Of a stretch of DNA of 64,000 nt, positions 1 through 9,000 are shown piece by piece. The position numbers and the translations under genes were made by a program. Under the pieces are notes generated by a model that worked only from the letters and a program-made list of their open reading frames with translations, had not been told where the DNA came from and made no database searches. This stretch comes from Tamarix chinensis (lineage: Eukaryota > Streptophyta > Magnoliopsida > Caryophyllales > Tamaricaceae): assembly GCA_030549775.1 (NCBI GenBank), contig CM060173.1, forward strand, positions 4,996,501-5,060,500, given 5' to 3'. Position 1 is the stretch's first letter, and the number at the start of each line of letters is the position of its first letter.

Positions 1-134
1 GAAGTTAAAATCTGGTTAGACCGAGGTTGATTGAACCGGATGAACAACAAATTAAATATTAGATTGATTTTTGATATGATTTTTTTGATAAATTCCGTAA
101 GTTTGATCATTTGAAAATGTTCATTATTTAATGA

Positions 135-170
<36 letters not shown>
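135..170. repeat. (AAT)12 microsatellite
   Basis: An uninterrupted run of twelve AAT units in AT-rich DNA. The rest of 1-498 is AT-rich to mixed intergenic sequence in which I see no coding signal or element boundary. Confidence 0.95.
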
Positions 171-506
171 TCATTCCTTATTAGAAATCAACCCAAAATA
201 TTCATTCCTTAAATGAATTAAATTTTGATCATTGATTTTGATGCGAAGACTAAGAAGAAAAGTACTTGGTTCTTATCTAGAAATTAGAGAAATGGACCTA
301 CCTCAAAAGGTCTCGTACGCTTATATAATTGACGAAAATCCCAAACCCTACCAATTTCTTGGTGATTAAGTATAGAACATATTGGCACTGCAACCGCGAA
401 ACCCGCGTGGTAGTGTCGCGTGGCTACAGGCTAGTCCGTACCAATTTCCAATCATACACTCACCTAGTAAGCTAGCAGGAAAACTCCCCGCTACCCTACC
501 AGTTTC

Positions 507-1201
507 CAGTGTTGCACGGAAACGGGGACGGGAACGGGGAAACGGGGACGGGACGAAACGCGGAAACGCCATTTTTAAAAAATATAGGAAACGGGGACGG
601 CAGGAAACGTTAAATTTTTTTTATATATATATAAATTACTTTTATTAAAATTAAGAGAAAAAATTAAAAAATTCTAAAATTAATTCATATATTAGTTAAA
701 TTTAATTATTAATAATTATTTTTAATAAAAAATTGATTAAATAATATTTTTTAATAAAAATATTAATTAAATAATTTTAATATAAATTTTAATGTATATT
801 AAAATTATTTAATTAATATCATACACACACGGTGTTACAATCTATCCCAAAAAAAGGCACGATTCGTCATTTACTATTCAATGAATAGTAAATGCTGTCA
901 TGTTCATCAGTTCATGTCTATTGTCAGGGGCAGTGGCAGTAGCCAGTAGGCTGCACTATTGTCAGTGAGGGCTGAGGGGCAGTGGCAGTGGGCTGCCAGG
1001 CTGGGGTCGTGGGGCGTTGTGCGAGGGCGCCGAGGGGATGGGGCGTGGGCGAGGGCGACTCAAACAATAAAAATTCTCCAAAACGACGTCGTTTTGGAGG
1101 TTTTTTTTTAAAAAAAAAATAGCGTCCCGCCTCGCGTTTCGTCCCCAGAAACGTCCCGGGGACGCGAAACGGGCGCACTTCAGCGTTTCCGTGCAACACT
1201 G
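507..1201. mobile_element. Non-autonomous hAT-type DNA transposon (MITE), complete
   Basis: The element has perfect 17-bp terminal inverted repeats: CAGTGTTGCACGGAAAC at 507-523 and its reverse complement at 1185-1201. It is flanked by an 8-bp direct repeat, CCAGTTTC, at 499-506 and 1202-1209. An 8-bp duplication and ends beginning CAGTG fit the hAT superfamily. Both subterminal regions are GC-rich and carry repeated GGGGACGG/GGAAACG motifs (524-610) or their complement (1118-1184), around an AT-rich core. hAT transposases are known to bind subterminal repeats. No transposase is encoded, so an autonomous relative must have moved it. ORFs seen here in both directions are accidental. Confidence 0.9.
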
Positions 1202-1389
1202 CCAGTTTCTTCAAGATTAAGTTCGGGAATATAAAACAAAATAGTACTCTCCTTGCTGGTTTTAGCCATTCATCGGATAGAAGTGGGCCATGGAAAAAAG
1301 GCTTATTGACCCCATTCTCCCCCACCTCATTCATCGCTTTTCACAAAGCCATTACTATGGTAATAACTATTAAGTCCCCAAGCTCCCCT

Positions 1390-1397
1390 TATATATA
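1390..1397 (+). promoter_or_regulatory. Putative TATA box of the 1443-1712 gene
   Basis: TATATATA lies 46 bases upstream of the ATG at 1443. A start site about 30 bases downstream would fall near 1420, leaving a short leader and favouring the ATG at 1443. Confidence 0.6.
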
Positions 1398-1442
1398 CGG
1401 GTACAACATATTAAGTCAGTGCGTCCCCTGACCATAGCGAAG

Positions 1443-1712
1443 ATGGCAAGTGATTCTAACAGTTTAGGTTCACGAAGAAATGGTAGCTCATCAACTGATA
1501 CGGACACCAATGAGAGCAGCACGATTGTTTCCGTGGTAACTGCAGCTGTTGCGGTTGTTGGAGCGGCGGCACTTATCGGTGGATATTTATTTGGATCGGG
1601 AGAGAAGGACAGGAAGATGATGAAGCCACCCGGAAGGGATGGAAGAATTTACCGGGATATTTTCGAAGGGGATCCTGCGGGGTATTTCCGTGAGTTACGT
1701 AATAAGAAATAA
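1443..1712 (+). CDS. Small single-pass membrane protein, function unknown
   Basis: The ORF encodes 89 residues from an ATG in good plant context (GCGAAGATGGCA) to TAA. Residues 1-27 are polar and rich in Ser, Asn and Thr. Residues about 28-51 form one hydrophobic stretch (IVSVVTAAVAVVGAAALIGG) long enough for a membrane helix. The tail is charged and basic, contains PPGRDGRIYRDIFEGDPAGY, and ends RNKK. The frame is open through a TATA-led transcription unit just outside the hAT element, and its composition differs from the surrounding repeats, so I take it as a real, probably intronless gene. I do not recognise the family. Location in an organelle or ER membrane is plausible from the helix but not shown. 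It could also be a decayed fragment of a longer gene. Confidence 0.55.
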   Translation: MASDSNSLGSRRNGSSSTDTDTNESSTIVSVVTAAVAVVGAAALIGGYLFGSGEKDRKMMKPPGRDGRIYRDIFEGDPAGYFRELRNKK

Positions 1713-2150
1713 TTTACGTTGATTTTGACTGCTCATGAAATAATGGTTTCTGTCTTCTTTAATTACTTGTTTGGAGGTTGGTTTATGTTGATGTATATTT
1801 TCGTTTGATAATGTAATAGCTTAATGGATGTTATTATATATGTTATGCCCTAGTTTGTTTGAACGCGGATTGAATTTGCAAACTATTTTGTTTTCTTGTA
1901 GCGTTCAATTTTTTTCTGCAACTTATTAAATTATTCAGTAAAGTAAACTATGCTACGAATTTGACATTAGATTCAAAGGAAGCTTGCTTTGGGAAGCCCC
2001 ACTCTTCGATTACGGCCACTGCATGTCCCACTTATTTGATTATTAGCACCGATAATGACTCAGGAGGTGCAGACCCCGGGGGCCAGGGGGGCTCAAATCA
2101 ATTTTTATATTTCCTGTCCTTTTTTCATTTTTTCTTGTTTCATCCCTCTG
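1713..2150. other. Intergenic stretch, nothing recognised
   Basis: This holds the AT-rich 3' flank of the small gene and a GC-rich patch near 2055-2100 (GGTGCAGACCCCGGGGGCCA) that looks repeat-derived. No element boundary could be fixed. Confidence 0.4.
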
Positions 2151-2153
2151 TTC

Positions 2154-3056
2154 TTACGTAACAAATTTCATTTTATTTCCCGTTTTAGTGCATACAAGTC
2201 TATCCACGGATGGAAGACTAAGAAATGTACAAATAGTATTGATATTTGCTGCAAACTTGGTATAGATCTTTATGGCTGGAACTTTCTTTAACTCTTCCAC
2301 CTTTTTAAGTTCAGAATACAGTTCAAATTCAGTAAAATTACGTGAATTTTCTCTACCAAGAGCTGCTGCAACTACATCCATCTCTTGTTTTAAAGCCTTC
2401 ATCTCTTTTGATACGCAATCTCTTAACTTTCTTTTCTTTATGGTTCTTGATCAAGATGCACTGGTTAAAGGAGAGTTTACTTCATTATGTTGTTCTTCCT
2501 CAATGGTTCGATCATCAGCTTTTGTTTCTTCATGTTCTTGTTTCTCTAAGTGCATACGCCTTTCGTTCGGACCAATGGACAAACTTCCAGTTGCTCGGTC
2601 CTTGCCAAATAAAATATCTAGCTTATGATAATTTTGAATAGGCTTATAGTAAAGTGGTTTGGCATCAGAATGAGCCTGCAAAAAAAAAATTAGTAATTTA
2701 CATAAATTTAGAAACATTAACAGTTAACAATGGCAATAAGAATGAGAAGGTTTAAGACTTATTCATATATACCTTTCCCAAATTGTTGCATAAGCTTCTA
2801 CCATTTGGGTAGATTGATTAAAACCAAATCCACTCATTTGCAAGACCATAGATGCTAAGGCATAATTCTTCTTTAGGGTCTTAATTTGGTTCTTTATATG
2901 GCTAACCAAGCAACCAAGCCCAAACTGAGCACTAAATCCTTTAGTAATGTTAGTGTATGCCGTTATTAAAAATGGACCACCTATTTTCTGACCTAAGTGC
3001 ATTTGATCAGTTAATAAATCTATCAAAAATGTATCAATGTTTGCATCCCAAGTCAA
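2154..3056 (-). pseudogene. Myb/SANT-like accessory ORF of a PIF/Harbinger element, broken
   Basis: On the minus strand 3056-2772 encodes a Myb/SANT-like domain starting MTWDANIDTFLIDLLTDQ and ending ATIWER. A GT donor follows at about 2771, and a pyrimidine-rich acceptor ending TTTGCAG precedes the next exon at about 2677. That exon continues with the family's usual YHKLDILFGKDRATG segment, then an acidic/Gln-rich linker and a predicted helical tail down to 2154. The two tail pieces share one frame, interrupted by a TGA at 2451-2453. Myb/SANT-like proteins of this kind accompany PIF/Harbinger transposases and bind element ends. The same strand and the transposase remains just upstream support that origin. 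A host L10-interacting-MYB-like gene is the alternative. Confidence 0.7.
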
Positions 3057-3300
3057 AATTTTCTTCTCATTTGATGGTGCATCACCACCAATTGGTTCCT
3101 ATAGAAAAAAATTGTTAAACATCCTAAAATTGATACTTTATTGAAAGATTATTTGTGTTGAAAGCAACTTATTAGATAATCAATAATGCAAATAATATAA
3201 AAACTAATATAATAATTTTGATGTCAAGTACATTTTAATTCAGTACACTTGTTGAATATAATTTTTTTCCCACGTGAATGTAATAATTATAATATCTCTA

Positions 3301-4470
3301 CCATTAGTTATTTAAAATATCTCTCCACATTGAAGTTGCAATTTTATCTCTTAATTGCTCCTCTTCTTGACAGTCTTCTACTAAACTTAATGACGCAACA
3401 TCTGCTTGGGTGTTAACAATTCTTATCTCACTATCAACCTCCAAAATTAATCTTTCATCTGGATCTACTCCCATGAGATTAATTATGCAAAATGCATCCA
3501 GCAAAAACTATGTTTTCTTGAGTTTGAACAAGATATAATGGTTCAGTTCCACTTCCTAATATTGGAAAGCATTTCTTTAGAACACCAAATGCCATCTCAA
3601 TAACATTTCTTAAGGAAGAATGCCTTAGATTGAAAAGGTCCCTTGCATTCTAAGGACGTTGAACATTATATTCCTTTAGATGGTATCGAGTACCATGGTA
3701 TGGTGTAATAAATCCAGTCTTCAACTGAAAACCTGCACCACCTAAATAAAATTTACTTGATGACACTACCAATCTGTCCATATATCTAGATAAAGCATTG
3801 TTCAGTATCTAGATAAACCACATTATTTGGTACTTTCATACAAAAGTGTGATCCATTAATTGCTCCAACACCCTGTGTCAAAATGCCAAACATTTTTATT
3901 AAAAAAATTCAAGTTGTAATATGTACTTAGTCATTTATTTTATAACATTATGAAATTTACCTTAAAATATGGCAAAAATTTTGAGCTACTTGATATTTAA
4001 GGAGGACAGTGAGATCCATTTGGTTGTTGCAAAAAGACGTCCTCTAAAGAAATGATAGCATTCAACACTTGGTAGAAATGTCGACTTACTGTTTCACTGG
4101 ACCTCCAGAAGTCTAATTTTACCAACCAATTTCTTCTATTATGACCTATAATATTGAAAACATAGCCACTCTCTCCTCTATGTAGTTAGAATAAGTATCA
4201 CTCAGTCTCTCAAAATCCCTTAATATTGATACAAGCCTAGGAAAATCTTCCTTCCGCATCCTCAACAGGTTATGGCAATTCTCATCTTTTTCCAATGTAA
4301 GTCGATCTAAAAATGCTCACCTCTTGTAATCTCCCAATTTAAAAAGATCTCTATCAACATAATTATTAGGATAAACCAAATATAATAAATTAGCAACATA
4401 TGTTCCATATGTGACCATACATGCTGCTGCCCATCTTCTTAATTTGTCCCACTCCTTAGTCAATTTTGGC
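3301..4470 (-). pseudogene. PIF/Harbinger (DDE_Tnp_4) transposase, degenerate
   Basis: Translating the minus strand in several frames gives successive pieces of a HARBI1-like transposase. About 4300-4000 gives a helical N-terminal part (MRKEDFPRLVSILRDF; NWLVKLDFWRSSETVSRHFY). About 3880-3820 resembles the first catalytic block, but reads GAINGSHF where family members usually have an Asp. About 3780-3560 gives GFITPYHGTRYHLKEY and LFNLRHSSLRNVIEMAFGVL, both characteristic of the family. 3504-3304 is the acidic C-terminus ending MWRDILNN. Stops and frameshifts are frequent, so no active enzyme can be made. A likely intron lies near 3880-3960. PIF/Harbinger enzymes cut and paste elements with 3-bp target duplications; I could not find the terminal repeats of this copy. 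Confidence 0.75.
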
Positions 4471-4782
4471 TAACATAACATGATCAAGGAAAAAAAGTTT
4501 AAGAAATTAACCATACATGCGCATTAGGTTAGATATGAATCTAAATGATTCAAACAACAAAAATATACAAAAAACCAGTATTGGTGGTGAAGATGATGGT
4601 GAAAGTGCTATCTTAACATAATGATACTTACATCATTATTTTCTTCAGATTCAATGATATCATTTGTATCACTATGATGGGTTGTTAGTAGATTTCTCCA
4701 ATGTTGGAAGCCTGATATTAACCTCAGATTTAATCCCTCACTAGCAGCCTTAACATATTCAAAATAAAATAAACTCAGCAAA

Positions 4783-4818
<36 letters not shown>

Positions 4819-5119
4819 CAAAACTTGTTTATAATTTCTTATGACAAAAAAATGTGGCTAATAACAATGATATCAACCTATACATAACAATATCATATTA
4901 GATCAAAGACACTTTTGCAGACAACCTAATATCTAGAGACTTATCCATAAGTGCCCTTACTGAATTTACATCCCCTAAACTAAACAATAGAAAGTCATTA
5001 GAAAATATTAGGTTAACCAGCTTCACTTTGTTGCACTTTGGATGAGCTTTTTATTTATAATTTCCCCACAATCCCAGTAAAGCTCTATTTAGATATCGTA
5101 GCTGTTATTTGGCAAACAC
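4471..5119. repeat. AT-rich spacer with (AT)16 at 4785-4816
   Basis: The stretch carries sixteen AT units within AT-rich DNA. It probably belongs partly to the Harbinger element's flank. No other feature was seen. Confidence 0.6.
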
Positions 5120-5156
5120 GTATTTACTGCGCAGAAAACATTTGCGCAGTAAATAC
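5120..5156. repeat. Perfect 14-bp inverted repeat (hairpin)
   Basis: GTATTTACTGCGCA at 5120-5133 is followed, after a 9-base spacer, by its exact reverse complement at 5143-5156. A short direct repeat follows (TTGTACCCCTCGATC near 5160 and TTGTACCCTCGATCG near 5185). It may be a subterminal structure of a DNA transposon; no target duplication was found. Confidence 0.8.
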
Positions 5157-5397
5157 CCTTTGTACCCCTCGATCCCAGACCGTTTGTACCCTCGATCGGT
5201 GCATTATTTTTTGACCGACACTTTATTTTCAAGCAGCAATCAAGCAACAAGGTAAGTTTGATTTTTTTTTTATAATTTATAATTTATAATATATAATTAT
5301 CTGTATGTATAATTTTTTTTAATTGATTAGATCTAGTATAATATTTTTTTATTAATTAGATCGGGTAATTAATTTTTTTTTAACGAGATCTGGGATA

Positions 5398-5604
5398 TTT
5401 CGGCAAAATAGACCGAAAGAAGGGACGGATTTCGGCAAAATTGACCGAAGGAAAGGAGAAGTTTCGGCAAGATAGGGAGGGATTTCGGCTAATTTTACCG
5501 ATATAAGGGAGTTTATCCGGCAAAATCAACCGAAGAGAGGGGCTTAGTTTCGGCTATTTTTGTCGATGTGGATGTCTAGATTCGGCAAATCCTGCCGATT
5601 CTCA
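5398..5604. repeat. Array 1 of palindromic TTTCGGC...CCGA units
   Basis: About seven diverged units start with TTTCGGC (or TCCGGC/TTCGGC), run through an AT-rich centre and return as CCGA or CCGAA, followed by 10-16 purine-rich bases. Spacing is roughly 30 bases. Typical units read TTTCGGCAAAATTGACCGAA and TTCGGCAAATCCTGCCGA. Each can fold as a short hairpin. No function is assigned. Confidence 0.75.
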
Positions 5605-5874
5605 GGACGAGAGGGGCTTAATTTGTTAATTAACCAAGTAAGCACAATTAATAAGTGATGGCTGATAGTACATCAGATGGCCTCCTCTCGCCGGCTCTTT
5701 GGTTTACAGTAAAATCAGATTTTGTCTTATTATGACCTTTTTTTTAACTTTCAGAATAAATTAGATGGATAAATATAGTGCGGGTCGATTGGTCTGATAA
5801 GTCTCCTAGTCTCTTTACCGTCAATAGTTTATTTATAACTTTTACGGTACAGTTAAACGACTATGGATACCAAA
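5605..5874. other. Spacer between the two palindrome arrays
   Basis: About 270 bases of mixed composition without the TTTCGGC motif. No gene or boundary was recognised. Confidence 0.5.
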
Positions 5875-6060
5875 TATTTCGGCCGAAATAAAAAAAAATG
5901 GTGCATCGGCAGTTATTGCTGATAGTTTGGCCTGGTTTCGGCAATAATTGCCGATGGCTTGGGCCAGTTTCGGTAAAAATTGCCGTCCATCGTTTCGGTT
6001 GAAATCGCCGATGCTAATCGTGGCTTTCGGAAAAAATTGCCGAAGGTTACTTTCGGAACT
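5875..6060. repeat. Array 2 of palindromic TTTCGGC...GCCGA units
   Basis: About six more units follow. The first is the perfect 16-bp palindrome TATTTCGGCCGAAATA at 5875-5890; others include TTTCGGCAATAATTGCCGAT and TTTCGGAAAAAATTGCCGAA. The array adjoins, and probably terminates, the LINE reverse-transcriptase homology that begins near 6075. Confidence 0.75.
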
Positions 6061-6074
6061 TGTTTTCCACGGAG

Positions 6075-9000
6075 TAAAAATATGTTTTCTATATAACAAT
6101 ACCCTTAGATATTCCATAACTATAACAAATAGATATGGAGAAAGAGGATCACCTTATCTCACTCCTTGTTTGGCTTTAAAAGGGGGAAGAAGTGTGTTAT
6201 TTATCTTTAGTGTGTAACTCACTATAGACACACATGCCATGATAAGCTTGATAATGTGGAGAGGGAAATGTAATGCAAGTAGCATTTGCTCTTAAAGTTT
6301 CAGTTAACTGTATCATTGGCTATCTTCATATTGATTTTTATCATGCATCATAGGGAGAGATTATACTAATTATATCTTTTCACCAACTCAGTTGCAAGGA
6401 GCATATTTTTACCAATCCCTCTTTCTTTGATAAAACCTAATTGAGTGCCTCCAATGATCGATGCCATCATAGATTAAAGTCTTGCATTGAGGACTTTTGC
6501 AATGATTTTACAGAGAACAGTAGCACGTGCAATAGGTATAAAGTCTCCTGATTTATCAACATTTAGGACTTTTAGAATGAGAATGCATATAGTAATGTTG
6601 AGACCATGTGGCAATTTTCCTGAAAGGAAGAGCTTGTAGACACTTTTCCAAATATCTTCTCTAATTACCTCCTAAGAATATTTTAAAAGGTATGGATTAT
6701 ACCCATCTGGACCTAGAGATTTTTTAGAATGCATGGAGAAAACTACTCGATGGACTTCTTCTTTAGAGACAGGTCTAGGCAGATCATGTTGATGCTTCAC
6801 TGTTATTTTTGGCCCTTTTTTTATAATTTTTGGGAGAATTTAACCAGTGATTTCATTTTTGCCAAGTAAATTCTAGAAGAACTCTATGAGAATAGATTGA
6901 ATCCCAAAAGGTTCTATATGAAGATCTCATGTGTTGTCTTTGATAGCCCCAGTAAGGTTTGTGTGATTTCTGCTTTTGAGTATACTATGAAAGTATCTAG
7001 TATTGTTTCCCCAAGGTTTAATCATGAGATCCAAGCTTTTTATCTTAGTAAGATTTCTTCACACTTTGCTAGATGAGTATAAAGTACCTACTACTTCTTC
7101 TTAAATCCTATCAACTTAGTATCAAGAGGAGATGAGGTTAAGTTTTGTTGTATGGTTGATAACTAAATATGATCTTGAATTACCTTTTTAGAAATACGAT
7201 CATAGTGTCTTCTATTCAATAGTTTTAGAGGATGTTTCAATGCTTTTAATTTAGCTATAGTAACAAAAACAGAGCCCCCATTATACTGTTTTATCCGATA
7301 CTCTTATATTAGAGGAGTGAAATTTGCATTAAGAGTCCAGATATTGAAGAAACATAAAGGTTTTGGTCCTGTGTTAGTGGTGTGAGGAATGCTTAACACC
7401 ATGGAAGCATGATCAGAAATAATGGGAGATTGGAAGTTTATACTTGAATCAGGAAAAGTATCTAGCTATAAGAGGTTCCCCATGACTCTATCGAGTTTGT
7501 AGTATATTCTATTAGGGCCTTCTTGAATATTACACCAGGTATAGAAGGCACTAGTATAATTGATATCAGAAAGCTAAAAGGAATTGACAAATTATCTAAA
7601 GTCTTCAACATCTTAAGAGTTTATCTGATTACCTTGCAAATTCTCATTTGGTTTTAGAAAAGTATTGAAATCTCCCATCACCACCCAGGGAAGGTTACTT
7701 TGGTTGTTTTTAAGCATCCAATCCCATATCCCTTTTCTTCCCATCCCTATATTCTTTCCATAGACAATACTGATGTTGAAGTGAATTTCCTTATGTTGAT
7801 CTATAACCACCCCTGAAATACCCTGAGCACACTAATTGATAGCATCAATCCTCCAAATTGTTGAGTTCCATCCCAGCCATATTCTATCATAGTGATGGGT
7901 TGCATAGTTTTAATTCTAATGCCAATCATAAGGGAACTTATTAATCACATATACTACTTTTTTTTTGGTAATTAATAAAATTTTATTACCAAAGGAAAGA
8001 AGTACAAACGATTCACAAAGCACAAGAGGGGCATACCCCTAAGTACTTAAACGATCCATCTATCTAAGCTTTTAAGGTATTTGGTAATATGAATATTCCT
8101 AGCATCATTAAAGCTAATAAATGTTTCAAAAATAATCTGCTTTATAGTGGCCGTAGGGCTCCTTTGCATAAGCTGGAAGGTGAACTTGTTGCGGTTGATC
8201 CAAATATGATATAGAAGGGCATTGAAGATGGCTCTCCAAACAATTTCCTTCTTTTTCCCCTTTATCTTCCTGATAAGCCATGTCCTGGAACTCTGCCAGT
8301 CATGGACATTTCTGACCATATGTAGCCATGTTAAGGTATACTGCCAAAGGATATTTGCCCCATGACAGTGTAAGAAAAGATGATCAATGTCCTCCTCATT
8401 ATTTCTGCATACTTCACAGGTGTTGTCAGCAGTGATCCCCCATTTGAAGAGCATCCATGTGAAAAACTTGTGTTTTTCAGGACCACAGTGATTCCAAATA
8501 AAATATTTCCATTCAACCTTAGGCATATGGCTTCTAAGATGCTGGTAGACCTGGTGGATACTAAATTTCCCAGAAAAATGCCAATTAGCATAATAATCTC
8601 TTATTTGGTCTCTAACTTGCAGGAGCTGTTTAAAGGTCCAAGAGTGATCAATATGCTCTTTAATGTTCCACATATCTTGCCCTCTAAGATATTTTCCATG
8701 GATCCACTTTACCTATAAGCTCTCTTTTACTTCAATGAGCTTCCATAGGTATTTGGCCATACATGCTTAGTTCTAGTGTGAGAGTTGCTGAAGTCCCAGA
8801 CCACCTTCCTCTTTGGGGGTGCAAACCTTTGACCAAGTAATAGGGTTGTTGTGCCTCTGGGAGTCCATGTTATTCCAGAGAAAGTCTCTAAAGAGGCTCT
8901 CAATGTGATGAATGACAACCTTTGGTAAGAAAAAAATTTGTATCCAGTAATTTTCTATACCAAAAATGACAGACTTGAGAAGCTGCATTCTCCCAGCAAA

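Noticed and set aside
924..1334. A 136-codon minus-strand ORF
   Set aside because: It runs across the hAT MITE boundary and its palindrome, and has no domain.
5398..6060. CRISPR-like array
   Set aside because: This is plant DNA, the units are diverged palindromes without unique equal-length spacers, and no cas-like genes exist.
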